A DNA stretch of 27,006 nt from Hofstenia miamia (GCA_900660155.1 CABFPE010000037.1:1723071-1750076), one strand, 5' to 3'; positions 1 through 10,926 are shown, counted from the first letter of the stretch. Program-made: numbers and translations. The notes: generated from the sequence alone by a model not told the origin.

Positions 1-37
1 TTAAGAATCTTTCATGTTCATATATATATATATATAT

Positions 38-1126
38 GGGTCTTTTATAACAATAATTTGGAGAAAAATTGTTAAGGCCCGAAATCTTCATCTTCTATTA
101 TGACAAAGGGCCCTTGATGATTCATTTTGGATGATGGCTAAAAATTTATTTGTTATTTTATTGCTTTTATGTTAAAAACAGTTTATTTCGGGGATTCACT
201 ATCAAGTTTCCGAATCTAAATTTTGACTAAAGAAACGTCAATTAAACTGCGATATTAAACTTCAAATATCTCTAAATGTGTGCTGCATGAGAACTAAGCA
301 CTTTAAAAACTCAATTTACGTAATTTCAATAAGCTGCAAGTATTATACCAGCAAGTTGCAACACTTGCGGTGTTATGTGAACAATACGAAATAAGGGTTT
401 ACACATATACATATGATTCACACATCTCAAAATTCCATAGGAACCTACAAATGGGCGGTTCATCGAAAAACCGATTTCACATTGCTCTATACTAATTAAT
501 TAATGAATCCAACAGTCCCTGAATTGAGCTTTTTGTAGTGATGTGCGCATAGAGGCTTTTTAATGCCGCATCCGCCAATAAAAATATTCATTTTTACCCG
601 TACCCACCCGCACTCGGAAATTTTTGTACCCGTCCATACACGACAGAGTGCACTTTTTGCTGCTTTTGACCAATTTCAAATTTGAATAACATTTTATTTA
701 TAATTTGTTTTTTGAGGAAAATCGTATAATATTACACAAAATGTGGAACAAAATGCTTACGTGTGCTCGACCATACTCGATAATAATTAAGTGCACCCGC
801 GAGTGGGTTGGGGTAAAACCCGGGTGCACGTGGGCAGTATCCGTACCCATATATTACTACTTTAGCTACATAAAAATTTTGATAGACATACACCAATAAT
901 GATGTAATTGTAGAATCATTTTCTAGCTGTTCTCCAGCTACTTAAAACCTCTAAGGAAAAATGAAACTATTTTTAATGACATTTGGATATCTCATTGCAC
1001 CAGCAAAATATATTAATTTAAAAAAAATAAAAATTTTGCAATTTTTTCCATAGAATATGGTACAAGGAGCCCTCGGTGTTACAAAGGGCCCATATATATA
1101 AATACGGTAAATGTTATAAAGAACCC
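38..1126. mobile_element. inverted-repeat element with repeated GGGYYCTTTRTAACA motifs
   Basis: The left end GGGTCTTTTATAACA (38-52) faces TGTTATAAAGAACCC (1112-1126); both lie against ATATAT tracts (20-37 on the left). The same motif recurs inside as TATGACAAAGGGCCC (99-113), TGTTACAAAGGGCCC (1077-1091) and TGGTACAAGGAGCCC (1058-1072). Repeated subterminal motifs plus inverted ends suggest a non-autonomous DNA transposon inserted in a TA repeat, later hit by a hAT-like insertion (536-859). No coding capacity is seen. Confidence 0.4.
536..859. mobile_element. degraded hAT-like element, 324 bp, ACCCG/GGGT-rich
   Basis: The left end TAGTGATGTGCG and the right end read on the other strand, TAGTAATATATG, match at 8 of 12 positions, mostly differing by transitions. 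Subterminal regions carry ACCCGTACCCACCCGCACTC and GTGCACCCG/CGGGTGCAC motifs, the same GC-rich-ends design as the better-defined hAT elements at 20045 and 23097. No clear 8-bp target-site duplication was found (GCTTTTTG and CTTTAGCT), so the boundaries are tentative. It lies inside the inverted-repeat element at 38-1126. Confidence 0.45.
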
Positions 1127-1266
1127 ATATATGTGTTCGTGCATTTCCATTCGATGAAGGTTTGGTTTTCTGACTGTAGTTATTCAATAACGTGCTTGCA
1201 AATTTTTTAAAGACATTTTTCCATTGGGAATTTTAAAACGGCAACGACCAAAATACAGTTTCAAAT

Positions 1267-1431
1267 ATGCATATAACTGAACCGACATCTCTGGAACGAA
1301 TATTCAAAGGATCGTCGGAATTTTGCCAATATGAACTAAGCACATTCGAGCTCATCTGCCTTTTATCACAAGTAAACAGAATAGAAGAAGTTGTTGTTAC
1401 CTTCCTCCCAATCCCATACCCCTTTCTATAA
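1267..1431 (+). other. coding-like open frame, 54 aa, ambiguous strand
   Basis: ATG at 1267 to TAA at 1429-1431; contains SLERIFKGSSEFCQYELSTF. The opposite strand is also open over about 66 codons here, so only one can be real. It lies next to the broken fragment at 1475-1790 and may be part of the same decayed element. No motif recognised. Confidence 0.15.
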
Positions 1432-1474
1432 ATGTTATGAAAACAACTCTAATAAAAATGTACTGAATTGCACA

Positions 1475-1790
1475 TTAAGGTAGTATAATATATATTGACC
1501 GGTGGTCGACCGGCTTTCTTAAAAAATGAACCGGGCAACCCGCCGGTAGCAAACGGTTAATCAATTCAGTGGGCAAGCCCACTACAGGCCGTCAAAATCC
1601 TGACGGGTTCCAACTGTGCCATGCATTTAGCGACATGATCGCATACCAATTCCAGAGTCTCAAATAAAGCTTGATCTAGGCGTTTAAGATTCTAGTTATC
1701 CCGATGTAACTCGTTGATACGATCGAATTCACGGTGGAATTTATCTTGAGAAAATATAGGATAGGTTACTTCACTGGAAGATTGCGGCAT
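1475..1790 (-). pseudogene. broken coding fragment, unknown, with stop and frameshift
   Basis: From ATG at 1790 the frame reads as convincing protein (for example SQDKFHREFDRINELHRDN) up to a TAG at 1692-1694. It then continues in the same frame (NLKRLDQALFETLELVCDHV, then VAKCMAQLEPVRIL) to a TGA at 1566-1568. The adjacent frame takes over at about 1580 (GLPTELINRLLPAGCPVHFL, then RKPVDHRSI) and ends at TAA 1475-1477. GC content is well above the flanks. The pattern suggests a decayed exon or transposon open frame with one nonsense change and one frameshift. No family is recognised. Confidence 0.4.
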
Positions 1791-3321
1791 TTTACTTTCT
1801 GACCTGATATCAGCTTTTTGAAGAACTGAATCACAAAATAAACTTATTTCCTTTATAGAAAAAGCAACGCTTACAAAAAAAGATTAACTATTATTAAAAC
1901 AAATATATGAAATTAAATTTTTATCATGCATGCACAGGTGTTTAGAAAGCCATAAATTATGTAGAATAAATTGCGTACACGATACATACATACACGAACG
2001 ATACATAAAGCGTTTAAGAGACAATAACCGGGGTTTAGTCAAATACACGTTACAGCTCGAAATGTAGTTCACGTATATAATGTATACTAAATGTCCGAAT
2101 GCAGTATCTACCTTCTGTATGTAGCATACGATTTATTAATTGAATGTCATTTAAAAAATTTGGCAAAGCTTATACTAATCGACAAAAACTTTCAGTAAAA
2201 ATAATGTCTTTGAATCTCAAAAAAATTCATTATATACAATATTTAACATAGAAAAATATACAGAACAGGAAAAATTCCCACAGAAAAAATAGTGCAGATA
2301 AGCAAGGGGAGTGGTGTTTAGCAATTAGTGAGTCTGCGTTCTGAAAATGTAAGTGTTTGAATAATAAGAGCAATTAGTCGATTGGCAAATAATACGTTTG
2401 AATTGCGAGGGGTTCAAAGTATCCCGCAATTTCCGCTCTCCTCTGATTAAACGAATAAACGCGTTAGTAATTAAAATGATATTTCAGATTGTAAATCATT
2501 AATTGTCTGTGGTTTCAAAATGTATAAAGATATTCACAATTTTCCTCTTGAAATATACTTTCTTATCACATTAACTTCTCAGATGGATATTTAGAAGGCT
2601 CTTTATTAATAACCATAGGGAACAGCAGCAAACTTATGATGCGCAAAAGTTGGAATGGAGTTTTTCTAGAGACAGATTGTTTATAATCTCTAGTGGTAGA
2701 GTAATTTTCAAAATAAAGACTACAAAGTAAAGTTGACAATGAAACCAAGCAAATGTTTGGAAAACAAAATTCATACAAGCCCTGGTGGCAATTAAAAGTA
2801 GACAGAAGCGTAAATAAACATACATCCTCATCTTTTTGCTTTTCATGTAAAAACTTTGATATTACTGAATGCCATAAGCTAAGAACTAGAGTACATAGGG
2901 TACAACCTCGTTGACATTCTCTCTATGGCAAAGCGAAAGAGCAGCGATGCATATACAGCTGGTAAAACTTCCAAAGCAATTGGTTATTGGTTGTAGTAAA
3001 AGGTCATTATTAGACTTTAAACTTTGGTAAACACCCAATTATCATAATCAATGGGCTTCGGTATGTGGTTTGGCATTCTAACACACTCCCCTACCATCAA
3101 TAATCTGCATAATACAAAAATGCTTTTATTTTGCACATGATATTTACAAAAATTAACACGTATGATTGTAAAATAACCATGGTTAGTTCATCCAAATATA
3201 GAATGCCGTGTTATACCCAAAGAGTTTGCTCTGTTGACCTTATGAATGTTGATGATCTCCAGACGATCCATTCACATTATGTGAAGTGGTGATAAGATTC
3301 AATGTAGAAATTTCATTGGCT
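1791..3321. other. no gene recognised
   Basis: AT-rich. A small GC-richer patch at about 2890-2975 holds a 23-codon ATG frame (MAKRKSSDAYTAG onward), too short to call. Confidence 0.4.
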
Positions 3322-3560
3322 TTTTAACCTAGACCTGGATGTTATTCTTTCATGAAAGAAATCTTGTTGCAGTTAATCTTCATAGTTCAAATTTTTCCGT
3401 AAATGGGTTTGGAGCCACAACTATATGGTAGTAAAATCTTTGGAAATGTTTCATTGTATTACCTCAAGGATATAATTACAAATGTTTATATTGGAAAAAT
3501 TAGAAGAAAATTACAAACAGAAATTTACAATATAAACAATGTTGAAGCATAATGAAAAGA
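3322..3560 (+). repeat. dispersed repeat, copy 1
   Basis: Starts TTTTTAACCTAGACCTGGA and ends AATGAAAAGA; the second copy is at 5894-6248. The best-conserved part begins TTTCATTGTATTACCTCAAG. The GTTACCTCA core also occurs at about 9995 and, inverted, at about 24240, hinting at a wider repeat family. Confidence 0.75.
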
Positions 3561-4990
3561 TAAATAAATTAATTTATAAAATTGTCATAAAATACAACAT
3601 GAAAGCATCAATTACTATTAATTCTATTATGTATGATAGGAATGAAATGAGTTTACAATGGTTTCTAAAAATAAAGTTTACAAATATAACCCATTAAGCT
3701 AATTACTTGTTAATTAATAACGCACAGGGGAACATATTAAAGGCAGTACCGAGGGAATATTTAAATTTCTTAATTAAAAATGAAATTGGATGGCTAAAGA
3801 AAGTAAATGAATTTGAAAATAACTAATTAAAGTGCCTACAAAAATTTAAAATGTAACGAAATCGAACAGATAGTAAAAATAATGTTTTCAGTAACTACAT
3901 TATATATATATAAAATAATGTTCCACAATGAATGTATAGAACGAACAATTGGGCAATTAGATCAACTTGTAAGCTTGACTAAGTGAAAGGAAGTACCACA
4001 ATAAAGGCTTATTTGTGATTTCCAACTACGTAGTAATCATTTTTCTTTGTCATAATATTGCCACGAAATAAGTCTGAATAAAATTCTTTTATTTAAATTA
4101 AATCTTATATACTGGGCAAAAAAAAATGCCAAACTAAAAATGGCGCGCGTGTGGTAGGGAAATTTTCCATACTTCACATTTCTCATTAAGCCTAAGCAGA
4201 AAATAGGGTTCAGGGCTTTTCATCGTTATGGTAAGAAGTAATTGATTATCGAATTGTCTATAAAAATGAAATCCCCCCCTATACACATTTGTGTATTTCT
4301 TGAAAATTATTACTTTTACACCATAGTCAATCAGACAATATGCACTGATATAGTGCCTATTCAATGTTTTCTTATTCAGATTCATATTGGTGCTCTAAAC
4401 AATGTGTTCTTAACTTGCTATGAGAGCATAATAACCAATCTGTTCTGATTAAAATGAGCTTACCAAGAAATCCTTATCTAAACATGTTTTACTATGGATA
4501 TTTATACTCAGTTTTGCTGCCTTTTGACTTACTACCAATGACTGAAGTGCTATTAGTTTTTTTTCAAAAGCAGGTATCGCCTGATTATCTACTTTCCAAA
4601 AAATTTGGAAAAAATTATTTGAAAATAACCTTTTCATATAGTTTTATTTACAATTAAACTAAAAATATATTATTATAAATACATAGTCGATGTAAGTAGT
4701 AATGAATTACGATACTTGAAAAAATTAAATTATTCCCAACTCAATAGTCGTCATTGTAAACCAGTGAATTGATACTCAAATAAAATTATTTATTATAAAA
4801 TATAAATTAAGTTTATCTTTTGAAGTTACGGAAAGGCACTAAATGGTTTCAAAGAAATGTAAACGGGCACAGAATAGAGTCGCCACTGCCTAAAGTTGAA
4901 AACTTCAAAAAAGGATAAAATTCAAAAAGATTGATTACAATTTTCTTCAAGTATGCCACGATATTAGTAAAGAAGTAAAACTAAATATCA
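3561..4990. other. no gene recognised
   Basis: Very AT-rich. Overlapping short frames on both strands at 4134-4657 have no recognisable motif and conflict with each other, so I treat them as chance. Confidence 0.4.
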
Positions 4991-5090
4991 TACATTTCAG
5001 CTAAATACACAGTGCTGGATCCAGCCATTGGCTGGATTTAATCCAGCCTATTGTGGCTGGATACAATATAATATCATATACTGAAATGTA
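4991..5090. mobile_element. 100-bp hairpin, MITE-like
   Basis: A perfect 10-bp inverted repeat TACATTTCAG/CTGAAATGTA closes the ends. Inside are palindromic GCTGGATCCAGC and GGCTGGATTTAATCCAGCC, plus a third GGCTGGAT. The flanks CTAAATATCA and CTAAATCAAT share CTAAAT, possibly a remnant target-site duplication. It contains CAGTGCTGGATCCAGCC, a hAT-like start, so it may instead be a truncated or self-rearranged hAT end. Non-coding. Confidence 0.5.
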
Positions 5091-5893
5091 CTAAATCAAT
5101 GATATATAAACTAGTTTTGGCTAAAAATTGATGTCTCCAAAAACTTATATTTCAACCCTTAACTTCCAATTGTATCTTTAAAGGCACAAACGGTTTTCTG
5201 AATATTCTCTCAACGGGGATTAGGAAATTTGGGCATTCTGGAATTTGGAAACATCTATGGGTAAGTCTGCTTCTTTGTTATGACGCAAATTTGTGACAAA
5301 ATTTCTGTTTGAGTAATATGAATATATTAACAAGCATGATAATTGAAAAATCCTTTCTTAAGTTGGCGTATATGTGATCAAATACGGTATTGAATTTAGA
5401 TTATGGATCCGGGTACAAACGGATCGAGCATCCGAAAGTCCATGTATAGGAAGGGTTAATAAGTTAGAATCATTCACTTATAAGATTTAAAAACCGAATC
5501 TCTAGAAATTTTTTAACCCTAATTGCACTTGGAATTTTTACAAATCTGTGATGGCTTCCCCATTTTTTAAACGGTTATAATATTTGAAAACACCAAAAGA
5601 TAGAGAATTGTCAAACCTCTGAATTTGTACACGGCACTCTTGGACGGAACTCAGTTTTTCTTTAGAAAATAAAATATCCCAGGGTAATAGATGTCCCCAA
5701 GGGCATTAGGTCGCCTCATTATTTGAATACTTTTACAAATTCAATTTTTTTCATTGAGATTAAATTCACATTAAGGCGCATGAACAAGTTTTAGCATAGA
5801 TCTTTGCATGTGGCAAGATTGCAATATTTCTTAACAGGCTTCGATAAAACTGATGAAAAATGGAGAAAAATCGATTTTGTTACATAAAATGCC
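5091..5893. other. no gene recognised
   Basis: AT-rich. An isolated consensus splice donor (GGGTAAGT at about 5259) follows some 20 open codons, but no acceptor or protein match supports an exon. Confidence 0.4.
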
Positions 5894-6248
5894 TTTTCAC
5901 CTAGATCTGGACACTAATTTTTCATAACAGAAATCTAACTGCAACTAATACTCATATTTCAATGATCAATTGCTGTTTTGTGCGACACTGTAGAATGATT
6001 TTTTAAGTATATCGATTTGGAGAACCTACTATATAATATTAAAATCGTTGGGAATAAGTGTTGCATAGAACAATAAGCATGTGCATATAATGTATTTCTA
6101 CAGTTCCTCCTCTTGCTTATGCTAGACCGCAAAGTTTTCATTGTGTTACCTCAAGGATATAATTATAAAAGATTACATTGCAAAAATTAGAAAAAAAATT
6201 ACGAACAGAAATTTACAATATAAACAATGTTGAAACATAATGAAAAGA
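5894..6248 (+). repeat. dispersed repeat, copy 2
   Basis: Related to 3322-3560 in the same orientation. The last 113 bp (6136-6248, starting TTTCATTGTGTTACCTCAAG) closely match 3449-3560, and the first part shares CCTAGAYCTGGA. This copy is longer in the middle by roughly 115 bp. Confidence 0.75.
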
Positions 6249-6274
6249 AAGATGCAACTATATATGTAAATATA

Positions 6275-6592
6275 TATATATACGGGTTCTACATAGTATG
6301 GGATTTGTATCCACCACCCGCACTTTTCGATTTCCCATAGTATCCAGTGGGTTTTTATGGAAAGCCAGAAAAATTTATTTTAACAAAAAATTTTTACATT
6401 GTGCATTTTGAAAAGAGGTCTAAGTTCTTATGTATGAGATTAAGATTTTTTCAAAAAAATTTTTTTTGACCCAGCGCCCTACGCCATAGTATCTAGCACC
6501 CAGATAATTTTTTTTGCATTCAGCGACTTGTAGATAGTTTAAAATTTTGTGTCCAAAGCCCGTATATATTTATATATATATATATATATATA
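6275..6592. mobile_element. possible short inverted-repeat element in (TA)n
   Basis: ATATATACGGGTTCT at about 6280-6291 faces, on the other strand, ATATATACGGGCTTT ending at about 6567; (TA)n tracts lie immediately outside both, the right one at 6563-6592. Inside, CATAGTAT occurs three times (about 6293, 6338 and 6486). The ends resemble those of the element at 38-1126 (ATATATGGGTTCT). A MITE family that inserts into TA repeats would explain this; target-site duplications are hidden by the microsatellites. Confidence 0.4.
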
Positions 6593-7687
6593 AACCTCAG
6601 TGAACGATGAATATCAGGGACATTGTCATTGATCAACTATGTATGTATGGATTAGTGGTTGTTGTCAGTCGCAGACACTACTTTTTGCAAAAACTTCGTT
6701 AGAATCATTAGAAATATATAGACACTAAATCTAATTATTATTACTTCAAATTACACTTTCAAGTAAAGCAGTATACTGACAGTTAAAAACGAGACACTGA
6801 AACAACTTCTGTACATTTTGATTGAATTTGATGAATTTAGCATCGTTGCAAAAAACCTCATAATCTTTTAATAAAATTAAAACATGAATTTTCGAATGAA
6901 ATTTACTTTCAACTTCGATTTTCGTAATGGAATGAATAACTTCCACTTGAAGTCTCACGTTAAATTTACAAAAGAATAGCAGCTTAAGCAAATCCCTCGC
7001 TACTTCATTGCTTGTAGAAATAGAATAATTTTTATTACTGCGCGTTTCATTATTAACAATTGTTAGGATTGGAAGAGAAATATCAGATAGAGCTTGTCAA
7101 AATAAATATAAATCCAATGCTTTTAATAACTTCAGACGAGAGAATAACGTTAATGTGGCAGGAATTTTAGCCCAGACGACGACAAATAAAATCAATATCT
7201 TAATACTTCGCCAAATAATTTCATTCTGATTTTTAATGCGTGCCATTAGGTAAGAGAAAAGAAATGGAGAAATACAATGGTAAATACAAATAGTTTAAGG
7301 TCAAGGACAACTGAAGGGAAATACATTGAAAAAGGTTAGCAACCGTAAAAATCAAGTGGATAAACTGTTAAAATAATTATTAATTATCTCAATATACATA
7401 CACATCAAATAGTTCCTCTTTTTGTGATGATGACGGGTTGATATATGCTTAAAATATTTCGAAACCTATAAAGGTTTCACAAAAGGATGTTTTTGTAAGT
7501 GCTGTATTATATGATAATTTTCAAAGCTTTAATCAATAATAGAACAAAGATTTCTCTATCCTACGTGCAGAAGAGAGATCTTCTGAATTATGTCTTATTC
7601 TTTTTGTATGAATATGAATAACTCTATTTCAAGACATATATAGAAAAAAATCAAAATTACAAGTCTTCTAGCAATGCAGTAGATATT
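6593..7687. other. no gene recognised
   Basis: AT-rich; the 81-codon minus-strand frame at 6746-6991 shows no motif and its length is not significant here. Confidence 0.4.
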
Positions 7688-8032
7688 GAAAATAAAATTA
7701 TCATAAATTGTTCTAACAGATTCACAGATATAAAAGTCATTTCAAATCAAAAACTTTCAAACGCAGCATTTGCTTACATCGCAAATGAACCATGGACACT
7801 TGGGTCATATTAAATGTTAACTACACTTTGATTAGATAAAAAGAACAGATTTGCACCTGNGAAAATAAAATTATCATAAATTGTTCTAACAGATTCACAG
7901 ATATAAAAGTCATTCCAAATCAAAACCTTTGAACCGCAGCATTTGCTTACAACGCAAGTGAAACATGGACACTTGGGTCATATTAAATGTTAACTACACT
8001 TTGATTAGATAAAAAGAACAGATTTGCACCTG
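7688..8032 (+). repeat. 172-bp tandem duplication separated by a single N
   Basis: Bases 7688-7859 and 7861-8032 start GAAAATAAAATTATCATAAA and end TTTGCACCTG. They differ at roughly eight positions clustered in the middle. The lone N at 7860 sits exactly at the junction. The simplest reading is two haplotype copies joined end to end during scaffolding; a true tandem duplication is the alternative. Confidence 0.9.
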
Positions 8033-8348
8033 TATTTTATCTAAAATATTCTACAGTTCAGTTATACAGTAGCAATTTCCTCTAGTTCCTGACGATGGTA
8101 ATATAGCTATTGTTCATTAAATATATATGTAGTACTTCAACTTTGGCAGAACCTCCTATGTAATTCATTAAGGACTGAATGGTGAAAGCAACACTATTAA
8201 AATCAATAAATATAACTTCAGCACCACCAATATACTGAAAAATATGCATTCACTGGTATTGATTTCTATATACATGATTGAAATTATGTTACCTTGATAA
8301 ATTACTTCATTTGATATATAACTTTGGTGATGACACGCAAACCCTTAG

Positions 8349-8576
8349 CACCTATGCTTTATCACACTGGTTTTTTGGTTTCAGCAGGCACTCACTAAGT
8401 TATCACAGTTAGCAGCCTTGGTTGACCAAAGCGGGAGGAGCACAACAATCTCAACGGCTAAACAGACTAAGCACGTGACAAGGGGCCGCCAGATGATACT
8501 ACCTGTTAAACCGGTCACGGTGGGCATACTTCTAGGGCTAGTGGTATCACCCACTGTTCAGTTTGTAGACTGGTAA
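8349..8576. other. GC-rich island with open frames on both strands
   Basis: About half G+C in a 30% GC background. On the plus strand a pyrimidine-rich acceptor (GGTTTCAG, ending 8384) leads into 63 open codons to TAA at 8574-8576, ending PVTVGILLGLVVSPTVQFVDW-like hydrophobic sequence. On the minus strand an ATG at 8527 opens 48 codons to TGA at 8381-8383, with a hydrophobic centre (LVTCLVCLAVEIVVLLPLW). Only one, or neither, can be real. It may be a terminal exon, a small secreted or membrane protein, or a SINE-like or structured RNA. No family is recognised. Confidence 0.4.
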
Positions 8577-8852
8577 AGAAATCCCGACCTGTAGTATTGT
8601 TAGATTAATAGTTGTACATATTTGTTTTCATGTTTGCTTCATCAAAATAGATTGAATTTGGTCTTGCATCGACATAGATTGACATGCGATCCTTGATCAT
8701 CTCTCATTGTGATGCTTTCCTTATTGAATTTGGAAATACGATCATTCACTTCATAGCAACTACAGATGGACTTTTCTCACTATCGACTAAAACATTAAAA
8801 AATACTTGCATGTAGAAAGTTTGAGAAAGTCAAAATTTTAGAATCCTAACAC

Positions 8853-9970
8853 TGTGTGTGCACATTTTGTACAGCAAGTAAATTTTAATGAATTGTAGAT
8901 CAAAATTTTGTGCTGATTACGAATCTAACAATAGTTTTTAAATTTATTCAAACATTTCATGGCAAATTTAAAAATATTGATTATTTTTTTTATCCTTGTT
9001 AGTGATTACATTATATTTAATTTTATTAAAATAATATTTTATACGAAAAATGAGATAGTATTAGAAAAGGATTTATACAACATTAATCCATATAAAATCC
9101 AGCAACATACTGTTCACTTATTTCTCCACATAACGAAATTCAAAGTCATTCTGCGTTTGATGCATCCACTTACCATTCTCACCACTAATTGAACATTGCA
9201 TACCAAGCAATCCAGGAAAACATATGTCCAAGTAATACGTTTTTGTAGAATAATCAATATCAAGTTTCTTGAATGATTCTATCATAGGGCTGACAAATGA
9301 TCTTTTTTCAGTCACAAGTAAGACTGTCGGCATGAGGAAGTTGAAAGTACACTTAGAATAGCATCAAACCATATTGCCTTTCTTCTTGATTGAAGGTTGA
9401 CAAAAACATTTGCAAATTAATCATTTTGAAGTCCATTGAATATGCATATTTTGACTTTCATTTCTGGCAATCTTAGAAATACATTGTGAAGAGCGTGGTT
9501 TAGCATTTTAGTTTTTTATTCCCTTTAGAAATTGTTAAGAAACATCGAATTTCATTTGCAATGTAGGCAAAGTCACATGCTCAAAATAAAATTTCCAATC
9601 TTATTAATACCCAATTGGCTTTCCCATTCAATTTAAGTGCATTTTGTTTTTTAGGGTAAAAATCAGTAAAAAGTATGTCGCTGGATTTTAAATGGATGAA
9701 TGTTACATACATCTCTTCCTAATGCCATCTCATTTTTCGTATAAAATACTATTTTAATACAATTAATTTTTTAGAAAAAAATAAAATATAATAATGCAAT
9801 AATAGGTCAAATGACTAATAAGGATCAATAAGGACAAAATAATCAATGTTTTTAAATTTGACATGAAATGCTTCAATAAATTTAAAAAATATTGTTAGAT
9901 TCGTAAGCAGCACAATAATTTGATGTAAAATGCATCAAAATTTACTTGCTATACCAAAAGTGCATATGCA
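8853..9970. mobile_element. foldback-type element with long inverted repeats
   Basis: The left arm (about 8853-9123) is matched in reverse complement by the right arm (about 9656-9970) with many small differences. Shared landmarks include AGCAAGTAAATTTT near the outer edges, TTACGAATCTAACAATA, ATTTTATACGAAAAATGAGA, and near the inner edges AACATTNATCCAT followed by AAAATCCAGC. Between them is about 530 bp holding an open frame on the minus strand. Long imperfect inverted repeats with a short unique centre are the hallmark of foldback or long-TIR DNA transposons, or of an inverted duplication of one element. The outer ends and target-site duplication are not resolved. Confidence 0.75.
9118..9333 (-). 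CDS. coding-like open frame inside the foldback element, 71 aa, unknown
   Basis: ATG at 9333, stop at 9118-9120. The peptide is protein-like throughout, including TEKRSFVSPMIESFKKLDID and DICFPGLLGMQCSISGENG, ending in FEFRYVEK. It fills much of the unique centre of the inverted-repeat element at 8853-9970 and its 3' end sits at the inner edge of the left arm. That position suggests an element-encoded protein or a captured gene fragment. I recognise no domain. A GGTAAGTGG within the frame could act as a splice donor, so it might instead be part of an exon. Confidence 0.35.
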   Translation of the reverse strand: MPTVLLVTEKRSFVSPMIESFKKLDIDYSTKTYYLDICFPGLLGMQCSISGENGKWMHQTQNDFEFRYVEK

Positions 9971-10890
9971 ATGTAATAAATCGAATAGAGATTGTGTTAC
10001 CTCAAAAGCCTCAATCGGATACATGACAATGCTGAAGAAAATTACAGTCTGCTTTTGGTTAAAATTTAAATTCTACTGTAAATAAGGTTTAAAGTGAATC
10101 GTTGAAAAAGCAGAAAGAATATGACTAGATATTGGTGGGAGGCAATCTACAAAAGTGGACGTTTTCAATATTTTTTACGAATTAGTAGAAACTGCAAAAA
10201 CATAATCTTTCATTGATAAGTTGTTAGCTTCGAATAAAAACGTACTGAAAATGAAAGACAATTTATGAATTTTTGAGCGTATTACGGAAATCAATAGTAG
10301 AAACGATTGCAAAGCTATCTTATGATTTGTCCTTCAAAAGTTTGAACAAAACACAATTCCTCGATAGTGGCTTTGACCAGTCAGGTGTGGCTGTTTCTGC
10401 AGCTAAAAAATGAAATAGTTTTAAGAGAACCTAAACTTTGGGAATATAACTTTTCTTCATCAAATACTGACAGCGATTTTAGACAAGTTATGGTGATGGA
10501 AATGAAAAAATATCCAATAACTTCGTGAGATATTTGAATACGATTTCCGAACAGGGGATTGGTACAACAGCTATTTTAGTAAACTATTTTCAGTGCTTTT
10601 AATTTTGAAAAAAATGTTGAAAAATTTAGAATTTAAACGTACAAAAGTAAACCGTCCTTAACGTTGTTAGACTAGTAATTGTAGAAAGAACTGCATTCTT
10701 ATAACAAAGTATGTCTACCTCCAGCATGGGAAATAGATGATTCTCAAGAAGTTCACATGTTTTTTTGATAAATGATTTGTGGACTACGAAAATCAAACTT
10801 GAAAGTAGACCTGCAAAATGAAAATTTGAGCCAGCCGAAGTTAAGTACAAGGAATTATGGCATACTTAAAATGCCTAAGAAGGCGATGAT
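9971..10890. other. no confident gene; decayed-looking sequence
   Basis: One plus frame at about 10129-10350 gives protein-like pieces interrupted by three stops. Another at about 10366-10535 is open for some 55 codons. Both could be chance at this base composition. Confidence 0.35.
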
Positions 10891-10907
10891 GTGATAAATC
10901 GTTGTGA

Positions 10908-10926
10908 ATATATATATATATATATA
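10908..10926. repeat. (TA)n tract, paired with another at about 11107-11120
   Basis: Two short alternating TA tracts about 180 bp apart bracket a stretch that is open in one plus frame. This resembles other places in the window where (TA)n marks element edges, but no inverted ends could be matched here. Confidence 0.6.

Noticed and set aside
2890..2975. Short ATG frame MAKRKSSDAYTAG in a GC-richer patch
   Set aside because: Only 23 codons, with no splice or homology support.
4134..4657. Overlapping open frames on both strands
   Set aside because: They conflict with each other, have no motif, and their length is not significant at this base composition.
5210..5266. Possible internal exon ending at a consensus donor GGGTAAGT
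   Set aside because: Only about 20 codons, no convincing acceptor, and no partner exon.
10129..10535. Protein-like pieces on the plus strand (about 70 codons with three stops, then about 55 open codons)
   Set aside because: The number of stops is not clearly below expectation for about 30% GC DNA, and no motif or family is recognisable.
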